From assembly GCA_934700615.1 (NCBI GenBank), contig CAKUXR010000001.1, positions 106,769-170,768 of the forward strand: DNA of 64,000 nt. Direction: 5' to 3'. This document shows, piece after piece, positions 27,696-37,627 of the stretch. The notes under the pieces were generated by a model. That model was not told the DNA's origin. It made no database searches and saw only the letters and a list, made by a program, of their open reading frames with translations. Position 1 is the first letter of the stretch. Every line of letters begins with the position of its first letter. A program made the translations under genes and the position numbers. Source of the DNA: an uncultured Bacteroidales bacterium (GTDB lineage: Bacteria > Bacteroidota > Bacteroidia > Bacteroidales > UBA932).

Positions 27696-28295
27696 TTAAC
27701 ACATTCCTGAGAATCCCATGAACGCCATAGCCAAAATGCTGACGGTGATGAGCGCGATAGGAATTCCGCGGAAAGACTTCGGAACACTGCTCAATGCAAG
27801 CTGCTCACGCATACCGGCGAAAAGCACCATCGCAAGGCCATAACCCACTGAAGTGGCGAAGGCATAAAGGACAGCCTCACCGAGATTCAGCATGTGGGCA
27901 GCCTGACCGAATGTGAATTCCTTGGTAACGACATTGATAGCGACACCGAGAACGGTACAGTTCGTTGTAATAAGAGGCAGGAAGATTCCAAGTGCCTGAT
28001 ACAGAGACGGGCTGACCTTCTTCAAGACGATTTCCACCATCTGCACGAGAGCCGCGATGACCAGGATGAATGAAATGGTCTGGAGGAACTCGAGCTGAAG
28101 AGGAACAAGCACGAAGTTATTCAGCAGGTAAGTCACAAGTGTCGCAAGCGTGATGACGAAGCATACTGCCGCAGACATTCCGGTCGCCGTGGAGAGTTTG
28201 TTGGAAACTCCGAGGAACGGACAGATTCCGAGGAACTGCGCGAGAACGACATTGTTGACAAATACCGCAGATATTATAATAAGTAAAATTTCCAT
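27696..28295 (-). CDS. rnfA: Rnf complex subunit A
   Basis: 199 residues, six membrane helices, starting MEILLIIISAVFVNNVVLAQF with the conserved FLGICPFLGVSN and LPLITTNCTVLGVA. RnfA and RnfE are homologous, inversely oriented subunits that hold an Fe-S centre between the conserved cysteines seen here (ICPF and TNCT). Last gene of rnfBCDGEA; the complex oxidises ferredoxin, reduces NAD+ and pumps Na+ or H+. Confidence 0.96.
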   Translation of the reverse strand: MEILLIIISAVFVNNVVLAQFLGICPFLGVSNKLSTATGMSAAVCFVITLATLVTYLLNNFVLVPLQLEFLQTISFILVIAALVQMVEIVLKKVSPSLYQALGIFLPLITTNCTVLGVAINVVTKEFTFGQAAHMLNLGEAVLYAFATSVGYGLAMVLFAGMREQLALSSVPKSFRGIPIALITVSILAMAFMGFSGMC

Positions 28296-28310
28296 AATCA
28301 GAGCACGTTA

Positions 28311-28892
28311 TTATTTCTTGAGGAATTTGTTGAACAGAACCATGAGGTAGCCGAGGACAAGGAATGCACCCGGAGCCATCACGAAAGCGAGGATACCGTC
28401 ACCAGGCATGAACTTCCAGCCGAATGCGGAGCCGCTTCCGAGGATTTCCCTCACGAGGCCTATCACTGTCAATGACAATGTGAATCCGAGACCTACGCCG
28501 AGTCCATCAAGAGCAGAATCGAAAATGCCGTTCTTGTTGGCGAATGCCTCAGCACGTCCGAGGACGATACAGTTCACCACGATAAGAGGGATGAACAGAC
28601 CGAGGGTGGCATAGATATCCGGCACAAACGCCTGCATAAGGAACTGAAGAACAGTCACGAATGTGGCGATCACCACGATATAGACAGGGATATGAACCTT
28701 GTCAGGAACAGCAGGAGCGATGGCAGAGATAGCCATGTTCGAAAGAATCAGCACGAAAAGTGTCGCAAGTCCCATGCTGAGACCGTTGACGGCTGATGTT
28801 GTAGTGGCCAATGTAGGACACATACCAAGGATAAGCACGAATGTAGGGTTATCCTTGACAAGACCTTTTGTTATGAGTTGAAATTTTGTCAT
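28311..28892 (-). CDS. rnfE: Rnf complex subunit E
   Basis: 193 residues with six membrane helices. Conserved motifs FVLILGMCPTLATTTSAVNGL and IPLIVVNCIVLGRAEAFA mirror RnfA. 15 bp separates it from rnfA and 13 bp from rnfG. Confidence 0.96.
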   Translation of the reverse strand: MTKFQLITKGLVKDNPTFVLILGMCPTLATTTSAVNGLSMGLATLFVLILSNMAISAIAPAVPDKVHIPVYIVVIATFVTVLQFLMQAFVPDIYATLGLFIPLIVVNCIVLGRAEAFANKNGIFDSALDGLGVGLGFTLSLTVIGLVREILGSGSAFGWKFMPGDGILAFVMAPGAFLVLGYLMVLFNKFLKK

Positions 28893-28905
28893 TGTTCAGT
28901 CCTCC

Positions 28906-29532
28906 TTATTCTACTTCAACAGGGGTTGACTCACCTTCGGCCGGAGTTTCGTCCTGCACAGGATCACCGCCCTCAAGAGGGAGTGTCGTCAATGCGTTCA
29001 GGGCATTCTGGATGGCCAAAGTATAAGCTCTGGAGGTAATCGTAGAAGCCGTAATGGCATCCACATCACCACCGTCTTTCTTCACGAGAAGTTTCTTCTG
29101 CTCAGGATTCCAGCCCTTGAACTGGGTCATGAAATGCTCATCGGAAGTACATTTCGCGCCAAGTCCAGGAGTCTCGGAGTGAGAAAGCACAGATGTATTG
29201 TAAACTGTTCCGTCAGGAAGGATACCTACCATCAGAGTGAGGGGACCGCCGAAACCTACTACTGTAGATTTGACTGCCGTACCCATAACCTCACCGTCTT
29301 TGGTGCTGAACCAGCACTCTGACGGCTGGCCGCCTACCTCACAGGTCTGGGCGTCTGAAATTTCACCGCCTTCAGGAAGAACCTTGGCGATAGAGGCCTT
29401 GAGAATGGCCTTGTTGGTCTCGTCAATCGGCTCCTTGGTCACGGCATATACACCGGCAAGAACTGCAGAGCATATAAGTGTGGTGCAGAAGAGACAGAGC
29501 GCCATATTAAGAAGATTTGATTTTGCCGCCAT
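28906..29532 (-). CDS. rnfG: Rnf complex subunit G, FMN-binding
   Basis: 208 residues from the ATG at 29532. One N-terminal membrane helix (NMALCLFCTTLICSAVLAGVYAV) then a periplasmic FMN-binding domain. The flavin-attachment region reads DAITASTITSRAY; the usual consensus is SGAT, so the residue before the acceptor Thr is Ser rather than Ala and the glycine is missing. The Thr of ITS or STI would be the acceptor. A C-terminal acidic tail follows. The start lies just inside the rnfD stop (2 bp gap). Confidence 0.93.
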   Translation of the reverse strand: MAAKSNLLNMALCLFCTTLICSAVLAGVYAVTKEPIDETNKAILKASIAKVLPEGGEISDAQTCEVGGQPSECWFSTKDGEVMGTAVKSTVVGFGGPLTLMVGILPDGTVYNTSVLSHSETPGLGAKCTSDEHFMTQFKGWNPEQKKLLVKKDGGDVDAITASTITSRAYTLAIQNALNALTTLPLEGGDPVQDETPAEGESTPVEVE

Positions 29533-29534
29533 TG

Positions 29535-30518
29535 TTATTTCCTCCCATATTTTTTCTGATGGAACCACATGTTGATAAGCGGAACTGTAGAGTTCATGAT
29601 AAGGATTGCGAATGACATTCCTTCAGGATATGAACCGAAGTATCTGATCATCAATGTAATGAATCCGATACCGATACCATAGACGATACCGCCCTTCACT
29701 GACATAGGTGATGTGACATAGTCAGTCGCCATGAAGCAGGAACCGAGAATCATACCTCCGGAAAGAAGGTTGAACAGAGGATCCGTGAATCTGTCAGGAG
29801 CCGCAAGCCAGAACACAAGTGAAACAAGCGCAACGGTAGCCCAGATAGAAAGGGTGATATGAGGTCTGATCACCTTGCGGACAAGAAGATACACGAAACC
29901 TGCGAGCAATGCCAATGCAGAGATTTCACCTACTGAACCGCCGATATTGGCGAACAGCATCTGTGAATATGAAAGGCCGTTTGCCGACATGATTTCAGGG
30001 ACTGTCTGTCCGTTCATGATACCTTCATTGATAAGACCGAGAGGTGTGGCACCTGAAACGGCATCGACACCGAAAAGTCCGCCAGGCATCTGCCAGTTGG
30101 TCATATATGCAGGGAAAGAAACGAGAAGGAACACACGCCCGGCGATGGCAGGATTGAAAATATTCTGTCCCAGACCGCCGAATGTCATCTTCACGACACC
30201 CACTGCAAACAGGGCACCGATGAACACAACCCACCAAGGTGTGGTGTAAGGAAGGTTCAATGCCAGAAGAATACCTGTCAAAACTGCCGAGTAGTCACAC
30301 ACAGTGGAAGGCTTCTTCAGAAGGAACTTTGTTATCAGATACTCGACAAGGATGCAGGATACTACACTTGTGCCGAGGACAACGATTTCGCCAAGGCCAT
30401 AGAAAACGACCGAGACTATTACTGCCGGCAGCAATGCTATCACCACGTCACGCATAAGCGATTTGGTGGAAACAGCAGCATGGATATGCGGTGCCGGAGA
30501 AACGAGAAGTCTATTCAT
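29535..30518 (-). CDS. rnfD: Rnf complex subunit D
   Basis: 327 residues with about nine membrane helices. The covalent FMN site is DAVSGATPLG (Thr in SGAT). N-terminal LVSPAPHIHA is the standard RnfD start. It holds FMN and forms part of the membrane ion path. It lies 29 bp after rnfC. Confidence 0.96.
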   Translation of the reverse strand: MNRLLVSPAPHIHAAVSTKSLMRDVVIALLPAVIVSVVFYGLGEIVVLGTSVVSCILVEYLITKFLLKKPSTVCDYSAVLTGILLALNLPYTTPWWVVFIGALFAVGVVKMTFGGLGQNIFNPAIAGRVFLLVSFPAYMTNWQMPGGLFGVDAVSGATPLGLINEGIMNGQTVPEIMSANGLSYSQMLFANIGGSVGEISALALLAGFVYLLVRKVIRPHITLSIWATVALVSLVFWLAAPDRFTDPLFNLLSGGMILGSCFMATDYVTSPMSVKGGIVYGIGIGFITLMIRYFGSYPEGMSFAILIMNSTVPLINMWFHQKKYGRK

Positions 30519-30547
30519 CGTATATTAATTGGTTATATTCGTTCAAC

Positions 30548-31945
30548 TTATTTCTGTGGAGCGGCGGCCTGTGCAGCGGCTTTGGCAGCAGCGGCACGCG
30601 CTCTGATAATGCCCATAACCTGTCCTTTGGCAATCCTGATGATATCCAGAAGAGGAATATATGCAGGGCAGCTGTAGAGACAGCATCCGCACTCGATACA
30701 ATCCTGGACGGCATTGGCCTCGAGCTCCTCTGTCATGCCATGGCGGGCAAGTCTCTGGAGAAGGAACGGCTCAAGTCCCATAGGACAAGCCTCGGCACAT
30801 TTGCCGCAACGGATACAGTTGGACTCAGGCTTGCGCTCAGTCTGCTCAGCAGTAAGGAAGAGCAGCGCAGATGTTCCCTTCAATGTCGCAGCATCGAGGT
30901 TGGCAATTGCTTTACCCATCATAGGGCCGCCGCTGATAACCTTGACGGCATCATCAGGAGCACCGCCCATCTTCTCAATGATATAAGAAAGCGGAGTACC
31001 CACACGTACAAGATAGTTGTGCTGTCTGTCCGCAGGAACACAAGTACCGGTCACCGTTATGGAATTGTCAATGATAGGCTTGTTCTTCTGGACAGCATCG
31101 TAGATGGCCAATGCAGTAGCCACGTTCTGAACGACCGCACCGACATCGATAGGAAGCGCTCCTGACGGAACCTGACGATGCATTACAGCGTCAATGAGCT
31201 GTTTCTCACCGCCCTCAGGGTATTTCTTGAGGAGGCTCATGACCTTGATGCCGTTGTACTTAGGAGATTTCTTGCGGAACTCCTCGAGTACGCTCTCGAT
31301 ATGGGCGATTGCCTCAGGCTTGTTGTCCTCAATGGCAATTGTCGCCTCTGCCACACCGAGAACCTGCTTGATGATGGCTGTTCCCACAACGACCTGCTCA
31401 CCTTTCTCGAGAAGGGTACGGAAGTCGGAAGTAAGATAAGGCTCGCACTCGCAACCATTGATAATCAGCATGTCGCACTTCTTTCCCGGAGGAGGGGTAA
31501 GTTTCACGTGAGTAGGGAATGTGGCACCGCCGAGACCTACGACACCGCCCAACTTGATTTTGTCCATAATGACTTTGTTGTCATCGGTAAAATCAGTAAC
31601 AAGAGTATCGGTACGGTCAATGCCTTCAGCCCACTCATCGCCTTCCACCTGAATTTCAATGCATGTCTGCATGTTGCCTGCCAGATCCTTGCGGGGTCCG
31701 ATGGACTTCACTGTTCCGGAAACAGACGAATGGATATATGCGGAAACGAATCCGCCCGGTTCGGCAACCGGCTGTCCTGTAAGGACCTTGTCGCCAACTG
31801 CAACTATTGGCTTGGCGGGAGCGCCGATATGCTGCGATACTGATATGAATACTGTCGGTGGAGTAGGCAGCACCTCGATGGCGCATCCGCGCGAAATCTT
31901 GTTGTCTGCCGGATGGACACCGCCAATTGAAAATGTTCTTTTCAT
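30548..31945 (-). CDS. rnfC: Rnf complex subunit C
   Basis: 465 residues. N-terminal GGVHPADNK start, NADH/FMN domain (KLGGVVGLGGATFPTHVKL, INGCECEPYLTSDFR), then two 4Fe-4S motifs CIRCGKCAEACP and CIECGCCLYSCP, and an alanine-rich tail (RARAAAAKAAAQAAAPQK). RnfC is the NADH-interacting subunit. A 52-bp gap separates it from rnfB. Confidence 0.96.
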   Translation of the reverse strand: MKRTFSIGGVHPADNKISRGCAIEVLPTPPTVFISVSQHIGAPAKPIVAVGDKVLTGQPVAEPGGFVSAYIHSSVSGTVKSIGPRKDLAGNMQTCIEIQVEGDEWAEGIDRTDTLVTDFTDDNKVIMDKIKLGGVVGLGGATFPTHVKLTPPPGKKCDMLIINGCECEPYLTSDFRTLLEKGEQVVVGTAIIKQVLGVAEATIAIEDNKPEAIAHIESVLEEFRKKSPKYNGIKVMSLLKKYPEGGEKQLIDAVMHRQVPSGALPIDVGAVVQNVATALAIYDAVQKNKPIIDNSITVTGTCVPADRQHNYLVRVGTPLSYIIEKMGGAPDDAVKVISGGPMMGKAIANLDAATLKGTSALLFLTAEQTERKPESNCIRCGKCAEACPMGLEPFLLQRLARHGMTEELEANAVQDCIECGCCLYSCPAYIPLLDIIRIAKGQVMGIIRARAAAAKAAAQAAAPQK

Positions 31946-31997
31946 ACTATCTATTTATTATTGTAAAAGTAGGATAGCTGTCAGCTACCGTTCTCCC

Positions 31998-32963
31998 TTA
32001 TTCTTTAACTTCCGGTTTTGCAGGAGCTTCAGCCTTGGCAGGTTCTGCCTTGACCTCAGCAGCGGGCTTTGCAGCAGGCGCCTGGGCAGGAGCCGCAGCA
32101 GGTTTCGCTGCCGGTGCAGGTTTCTTGGTACGGTCCACCGGAATAGGGAAATTCACGTCGTGAATTGCTCCAGTAGGACATACGACCACGCACTTCCTGC
32201 ACAATTTGCACTTGGTATAGTCGATATATGCGACATTTCCCTCTACGGTAATCGCATCGTGAGGACAAGTCTTGGCGCAGAGTCCGCAACCGATGCAGGC
32301 TGCCTTGCAGGCCTTACGCGCAACAGGGCCCTTATCCTTGTTCACACAAGAGACATATACGCGCATTCCGCGAGGTCCCTTGTTGCGGAGTTCGATGATT
32401 GACTTCGGACACGCCTTTACACAGGCACCGCAGGCAACGCACTTCTCTTCATCCACTACAGGCAGGCCTGTCTTTTCATCCATTGACAGTGCACCGAACT
32501 GGCAGGCCTCCACGCAGTCGCCACATCCGAGACAGCCGAATGAACAAGCGGTATCGCCGCTGTACAGAGAAGCCTTGACTTTGCAGGACTTGTATCCTCC
32601 GTATTCATTGGTCTTAGGTCTGTTCTCACAGGTTCCGTTGCAACGCACAACGGCTACCATAGGAGCTTTTTCCTTTACCTCGTAACCGAGGATGGCAGCA
32701 ACTTTCTGCATGACTGCATTACCGCCTACCGGACAGAAATTATTGTCCAGGTTCGGAGCCTTCACTGCCGCCTCGGCAAAGGCATGGCAGCCGGCGAATC
32801 CACATCCGCCGCAATTGGCACCAGGCATCACTTTCTCGACCTGTTCGATTCTCGGGTCTTCCTCGACCTTGAACTTTTCAGCCACAAGGTAAAGTACAAC
32901 TGCCAGAACAAGTCCGAGCAAAGAGATAACCACAATTGTCCAAATAATTATTGAAGTCATCAT
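31998..32963 (-). CDS. rnfB: Rnf complex subunit B, multi-cluster ferredoxin
   Basis: 321 residues. One N-terminal membrane helix, a 4Fe-4S domain ANCGGCGFAGCHAF, then four ferredoxin-type CxxCxxCxxxC sets (CLGCGDCVEAC, CVACGACVKAC, CIGCGLCAKTC, CKLCRKCVVVC). It ends with a roughly 55-residue Ala/Pro/Lys tail (PAAKPAAAPAQAPAAKPA). RnfB is the entry point for electrons from reduced ferredoxin. The tail is typical of Bacteroidetes and probably disordered. Confidence 0.96.
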   Translation of the reverse strand: MMTSIIIWTIVVISLLGLVLAVVLYLVAEKFKVEEDPRIEQVEKVMPGANCGGCGFAGCHAFAEAAVKAPNLDNNFCPVGGNAVMQKVAAILGYEVKEKAPMVAVVRCNGTCENRPKTNEYGGYKSCKVKASLYSGDTACSFGCLGCGDCVEACQFGALSMDEKTGLPVVDEEKCVACGACVKACPKSIIELRNKGPRGMRVYVSCVNKDKGPVARKACKAACIGCGLCAKTCPHDAITVEGNVAYIDYTKCKLCRKCVVVCPTGAIHDVNFPIPVDRTKKPAPAAKPAAAPAQAPAAKPAAEVKAEPAKAEAPAKPEVKE

Positions 32964-32983
32964 TTTAATAGATTGAGATTGTT

Positions 32984-33397
32984 TTATTTCCTGATCCTAA
33001 ACACATAATCACCGGATATCCTGTTCCTTACCAAGTACAGTACGAGGTAATAAACCAGAACTCCGGCTAGACCGGCAAGGCCGGCATATAATTCATTCAT
33101 GTTTACGTACGACAAAGATACGCATAAAATAAGCAATATGAGCAATGGAATGACATAAGCCAGCAAAACTGCCTTCATTCCGGTCGCCTCCTGAAGCACC
33201 AGTTCCACCTCTTCACCGACATAGCATTTCGGGTTCGAAGCCACCGGCACCTCCACTATTTTCTTCACTGCCTCGGACATGGTACACAGCCCGGCGGCAT
33301 GGCATGAAGAACATGCGGAACTGGATATTATCTCCACTTGGATGACATCCTGCCCCACCTCCACGACACGACCTTTATGAGATACTTCCTTTTTCAT
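32984..33397 (-). CDS. rseC: SoxR-reducing system protein RseC-like
   Basis: 137 residues. A short N-terminal domain with the RseC cysteine pattern CSSCHAAGLCTMSEAVKKI, then two adjacent membrane helices (VLLAYVIPLLILLILCVSL; LYAGLAGLAGVLVYYLVLYLV). In Proteobacteria RseC works with Rsx/Rnf in reducing SoxR; in Bacteroidetes the gene precedes rnfB, as here (20 bp gap). What it does without SoxR is not known. Confidence 0.88.
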   Translation of the reverse strand: MKKEVSHKGRVVEVGQDVIQVEIISSSACSSCHAAGLCTMSEAVKKIVEVPVASNPKCYVGEEVELVLQEATGMKAVLLAYVIPLLILLILCVSLSYVNMNELYAGLAGLAGVLVYYLVLYLVRNRISGDYVFRIRK

Positions 33398-33399
33398 GA

Positions 33400-34266
33400 T
33401 TATTTGATTCTCGAATCAAACGGATATTTCAGGTTAGACCACCCCGTAAGTCTTCCGGAAGCGACACCTACACGTATCGGCGCCTCGAAATATACCGGCA
33501 GACGGTTTTCATCATCACTGATCCATATGTACATGTCCTCACCGCTGCCGAAGACGTCCCCCGCAATGAGTTTTGCGGCAAACTTCACGGTCTTCACCGT
33601 TCCAAGTCCCTTTATGGTCTTCTTCTCACGCCCCAGCCAGATGAAATAGACATTGTATATGTCATCGTCTATGGCAAAAGTCATAGGATATTTCACATCG
33701 GGCTTCACCTTGCTGAAATTCATGTTCCTGGCCATGTAGAACAGAGAAGGAAGGTCATATGTGCAGCCGGAAAGAGGCAGGTCCTCAGTCCTGAACGGCC
33801 TTCTGGAGGTCTCGATTTCCGCGTCTATATGCATTGTTTCCGCCGGATCCCATACATAGGTGTATCTGTTCGTCGAGAAATAGCCTCCTTCACGGGAATC
33901 CCTGAAGAACTTGACGGGAACGACACCGTCACGGGTGAACCATGACTGGAAATCCTCCCTCACCCTGAAGAACATATCGTAGAACTTCGCCGTCTTTCCG
34001 AACACTGAGCAATGGAAGACAGGAACTCCGTTCAGAGTGGTGGTGTCAAGCTTGACGGTAGCCTTCGCCACGTCGGAATTGATGGCGCCCCACTTGTAAT
34101 GGATGGAAAATGTAAGCTTCTCCCCTGCCTTGTATGCCAGTTTATTCTCCTCCAGACTCTTGACAGGAATGCAGTTGGGACCCTTCAGAGGCTCCACTGC
34201 CCTGTTCTCGCCCTGAAACATGAGACCAGCCAGAAGAACAGCAAATATGTATCTTGCCCTTGTCAT
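33400..34266 (-). CDS. DUF3108 domain-containing exported protein
   Basis: 288 residues from the ATG at 34266 (MTRARYIFAVLLAGLMFQG, a signal peptide); longer starts upstream run into dnaB. The body matches DUF3108: AYKAGEKLTFSIHYKWGAINSDVAKATV, YDLPSLFYMARNMNF, WISDDENRLPVYFEAPIRVG. Family function is not established; it is a periplasmic beta-rich protein. The gene starts 1 bp after the dnaB stop and ends 2 bp before the rseC-like gene, so it belongs to the same transcript. Confidence 0.85.
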   Translation of the reverse strand: MTRARYIFAVLLAGLMFQGENRAVEPLKGPNCIPVKSLEENKLAYKAGEKLTFSIHYKWGAINSDVAKATVKLDTTTLNGVPVFHCSVFGKTAKFYDMFFRVREDFQSWFTRDGVVPVKFFRDSREGGYFSTNRYTYVWDPAETMHIDAEIETSRRPFRTEDLPLSGCTYDLPSLFYMARNMNFSKVKPDVKYPMTFAIDDDIYNVYFIWLGREKKTIKGLGTVKTVKFAAKLIAGDVFGSGEDMYIWISDDENRLPVYFEAPIRVGVASGRLTGWSNLKYPFDSRIK

Positions 34267-34267
34267 G

Positions 34268-35830
34268 CTACATGAATGATGAATTGTCAAACTCACCCGG
34301 TCCCGGGAAACCGCCTGACGGCATTCCGCCGCCGAAATCATCGGCAGGATTATATCCTCCGTCAAAGCCCTGTGATCCGGAATCTCCACCGGTCACCGGA
34401 CCGTTCATGGCCGAGCCGAATGTCGCCGCAAGATTGTCATTGGCCTCAACGAACTTGAGCTGTCCGCCCTTGTATCTCATGGCGATGGTTCCGATCTGTC
34501 CGTTACGGTTCTTTGCAAAGATGATTTCCGTATATTCCTTGTCTTCGACAGTTTCACCGAGACCGATGGCATCAGGCCTGTGGACAAACATTACGATATC
34601 CGCATCCTGCTCGATGGAACCGGACTCACGGAGGTCACTCAGCATAGGACGGTTGTTGCTGTTTCCGCGCTGGACCGCATTACGGGAAAGCTGGGAAAGC
34701 GCCATGATAGGAATCTCAAGTTCCTTCGCAGTTCCTTTCAACGTCCTGGAAATGGCCGCGACCTCCTGTTCACGCATGCCTCTAAGCTCGCTCGGGCCCT
34801 GCATGAGCTGAAGATAATCGACGATTATGAATCTCACGCCCTTGGACTTGACCAGTCTCTTGGCCTTCGTCCTGAACTCCATGACTGAAAGTCCCGGAGT
34901 ATCATCAATGTAGATAGGCGCCTTGGCCAATGCCTTTACACTGTACTGAAGCTGGTCCCAATCCTTCTGGGTAAGTTCCTGCGCACCCTTGATCTTCTCA
35001 CTTTCAAGCCCGGACTCCGTCGTCATGAGACGGTTCACAAGCTCGATGGAAGACATCTCAAGCGAGAAAATGGCTACCGGCATATTGTTGTCCACTGCCG
35101 CATTCCTCGCAAGGTTGAGCGCAAATGCTGTCTTTCCCACAGACGGACGCGCACCCAATATTATGAGGTTGGATTTCTGCCAGCCGAGAGTATATTTGTC
35201 AATGGTAGGAAAACCTGACGGGACTCCGCTCACTCCGGACTTTCCCTGCTTTTCCTCAAGTTCGTCCATCGCCGCCTTGAGCACCGACCCGACATCCTGG
35301 ACATCCTTCTTGACATTGTTCTGGATGGCAGCGAAAATCTTCGACTGTGACTGGTCTATAAGGTCATCGACCTTTACGGAGTCGTCATAAGCCTCCTTCA
35401 GAATGTCATAGGACGCAGTGATGAGATCCCTCTGGATACATTTCTGCTTCAGAATCTTGATATAGTACTCTACGTGAGCGGCAGCACCGATCTTCTGGGA
35501 CATTGCCGTCAACGTGACGGCACCTCCCACAGTCTGAAGGTTTTTCTTCTGCAGAAGTTTCTGGGATACGGAAAGAAGGTCTATGGCGACATGTTCATTG
35601 ACAAGTTCGACCATAGCCTCATATATCATTCTGTGTTTCGGCTCGTAGAAGCAGCTCGGAGTAAGTTCCTCCATAGCTTCATCCACGCAGCTCGGTTCAA
35701 TCAGCAGAGCGCCCAGTACAGCTTCCTCGAAATCAACGGCTTGAGGTGGTTTGTTACCCATCTCGAGGCCAAGAGTATCCAGATTGACTTTCTTTTCCTT
35801 CGATCTGGAACTTTTCTTAGGCTCAGGCAT
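34268..35830 (-). CDS. dnaB: Replicative DNA helicase
   Basis: 520 residues. N-terminal DnaB domain (PPQAVDFEEAVLGALL...), linker, then a RecA-like C-terminal helicase domain with Walker A GARPSVGKTAFAL, Walker B IIVDYLQLM, and the DnaB motifs LSQLSRNAVQRG and SDLRESGSIEQDADIVMF. No intein is present. The last 45 or so residues are a Gly/Pro/Asp-rich tail, likely disordered. It unwinds DNA at the fork. Confidence 0.96.
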   Translation of the reverse strand: MPEPKKSSRSKEKKVNLDTLGLEMGNKPPQAVDFEEAVLGALLIEPSCVDEAMEELTPSCFYEPKHRMIYEAMVELVNEHVAIDLLSVSQKLLQKKNLQTVGGAVTLTAMSQKIGAAAHVEYYIKILKQKCIQRDLITASYDILKEAYDDSVKVDDLIDQSQSKIFAAIQNNVKKDVQDVGSVLKAAMDELEEKQGKSGVSGVPSGFPTIDKYTLGWQKSNLIILGARPSVGKTAFALNLARNAAVDNNMPVAIFSLEMSSIELVNRLMTTESGLESEKIKGAQELTQKDWDQLQYSVKALAKAPIYIDDTPGLSVMEFRTKAKRLVKSKGVRFIIVDYLQLMQGPSELRGMREQEVAAISRTLKGTAKELEIPIMALSQLSRNAVQRGNSNNRPMLSDLRESGSIEQDADIVMFVHRPDAIGLGETVEDKEYTEIIFAKNRNGQIGTIAMRYKGGQLKFVEANDNLAATFGSAMNGPVTGGDSGSQGFDGGYNPADDFGGGMPSGGFPGPGEFDNSSFM

Positions 35831-35849
35831 GATACCCTCTCCCCGTCAT

Positions 35850-36743
35850 TTACGCCTTGCCGGCGATTTCGTCACTGACAATGATTCTTCCGCAATGCTC
35901 GCAAATCACGAGTTTCTTGTTGGAGTAGATATCGAGAAGTCTCTGGAGAATGATTGTGTTGAAACATCCGCCGCATGCTCCGCGGACTTTTCCGTCGCTG
36001 ATGCCTTTCTTGATTCCGTCGAGATCGACATTGCCCTCATCATCAGTCCTGTTGGCGCCGTAATAAACGCGGACTACTGCGAGGTGGTTGTTCTCACTCG
36101 CACGGATACGCTCATAAGCGCTCATAGTCCTGGCGTCAATCTTAGCAGCGCAGGCATCTCTTTTCGCACGGAGAGTCTTCTCTTCCTTGGATGTAGCCTC
36201 AACGATGTGGGCAAGTTCCTCTTTCTTGGCCTTGAGGTCCTCGGTTCTGACTGCAATCTCATCCTTGAGTTCCACGAGCTCAGCCTTCTTCTGGAGAATC
36301 TCGTCCTTCGTGTCAGCAACTTCCTTCTGTGCGATCTTCTTCAGAAGGTCCTGGTTCTCAACCTCTTTGGAAAGAGAGTCAAACTCGCGGCTGTTGGCCA
36401 CGCTCTCCATCTGGATCTTATATCTTTCGATTGCGGTGTCGCACTCTACGATCTTGTGCTTGCTGTCAGTGATTTTAGCGTTTGCATCATCAATGTCAGT
36501 ATTGATCTGGGCAGCCTTAGCCTTGAGGTCAGCGACCTCGTTCTCGAGTTTCTCTACCTCTACAGGGAGTTCACCTCTCTGCTGGAGAATCTTGTCGATA
36601 GCTGAATCTGCCTCCTGGAGCGCATAGAGAGTCTTGAGCTTCTCCTCAACACTCATGTCAGAATCCGCAAAGTTTTTCTGAATTGATACGAAAGTTTCCC
36701 TCTGGTCAATAGGAGTTTCTACTTTCTTGATTTTCTTGGCCAT
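35850..36743 (-). CDS. Coiled-coil protein with C-terminal zinc ribbon (C4)
   Basis: 297 residues. A long coiled coil (about 35-210) rich in Lys/Glu/Ala heptads precedes a zinc ribbon with cysteine pairs ACGGCFN and CEHCGR separated by about 20 residues. This architecture is that of the CT398/zf-RING_7 family, proposed to be linked to RNA, sigma-54 or secretion proteins; exact role unknown. Co-directional with nif3-like (upstream, 44 bp) and dnaB (downstream, 19 bp). Confidence 0.85.
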   Translation of the reverse strand: MAKKIKKVETPIDQRETFVSIQKNFADSDMSVEEKLKTLYALQEADSAIDKILQQRGELPVEVEKLENEVADLKAKAAQINTDIDDANAKITDSKHKIVECDTAIERYKIQMESVANSREFDSLSKEVENQDLLKKIAQKEVADTKDEILQKKAELVELKDEIAVRTEDLKAKKEELAHIVEATSKEEKTLRAKRDACAAKIDARTMSAYERIRASENNHLAVVRVYYGANRTDDEGNVDLDGIKKGISDGKVRGACGGCFNTIILQRLLDIYSNKKLVICEHCGRIIVSDEIAGKA

Positions 36744-36787
36744 ATCTAATTATACATAATTTACTTTATCTTGTGAAAACGCCGCAA

Positions 36788-37570
36788 CTACAGGTAGAGG
36801 ACAGGGTTGCTCTCCATCAGCCTGCAACTTTTGCGAACTGCAAAGTTAGGAAAATTTTTCTTTATCAGAGAAAATAATATTTCCACTATATCGCATTCAC
36901 TCTCGAAATGCCCTATGTCCATTATCATGAACCCTTTGGAAGTAAAGAAGTTATGATAAGAAATATCCCCGCTGACATATAACTGGGCTCCTGCAGAAAC
37001 CGCATTCCCGATAAGCGATGAGCCGCTGCCTCCGCACATGGCAATCCTGGATATCACCAGTCCCTCGTCAGGATGCGAGCACCTCACGACCTTGAGGCCG
37101 AATTTTTCTTTCACGAGGCTTACCGCTTCCTGAGCGCTGAGCGGCTCGGGAAGGTCTCCGACGGCACCGAGTCCGGTCCCATCCCCGTCAGAATCGAGCA
37201 CGGCAACATTGACAAGACCCAGACGCGAAGCCATTGCGCCGCTGACGCCGGCGAGAACTTTGTCGGCAGTCGTATGGGCCGCATAGACGGAGATTCCTGC
37301 AGCGACAGCCTTGATGATGGTGAGACCGACAGGGTCATCAGGAGATATTTTCTTCACTCCCCCGAAAATGAGGGGATGATGAGTGATTATCATGTCCGCC
37401 CCGCATTCCACTGCCTCATCCACCAGTTCAGGCGTGCAGTCAAAGCCGACCAGAACACTGTGGACGGGAGTTTCAGGCGAGCCTATCAGCAGTCCGCTGT
37501 TATCCCATTTTTCCTGGATGCCAAGAGGCGCAAAGTCCTCTATCACCCTCGTTATATCATTGACAATCAT
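36788..37570 (-). CDS. Nif3-like dinuclear metal-centre protein (YbgI family)
   Basis: 260 residues. Family motifs: QEKWDNSGLLIG near the N-terminus, the metal-ligand block MIITHHPLIFGG, AAHTTADKV (canonical AHTNLD with two substitutions) and C-terminal DIGHFESE. These hexameric proteins bind two metal ions; the function, perhaps GTP cyclohydrolase-like or a metal-dependent hydrolase, is unsettled. Gene order Nif3-like then zinc-ribbon coiled coil recurs in bacteria. Confidence 0.88.
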   Translation of the reverse strand: MIVNDITRVIEDFAPLGIQEKWDNSGLLIGSPETPVHSVLVGFDCTPELVDEAVECGADMIITHHPLIFGGVKKISPDDPVGLTIIKAVAAGISVYAAHTTADKVLAGVSGAMASRLGLVNVAVLDSDGDGTGLGAVGDLPEPLSAQEAVSLVKEKFGLKVVRCSHPDEGLVISRIAMCGGSGSSLIGNAVSAGAQLYVSGDISYHNFFTSKGFMIMDIGHFESECDIVEILFSLIKKNFPNFAVRKSCRLMESNPVLYL

Positions 37571-37627
37571 AGTAATATCTATTTGTGAACATTAAACTTC
37601 AATGCCCCGGACGCTCCGCCGGACAGG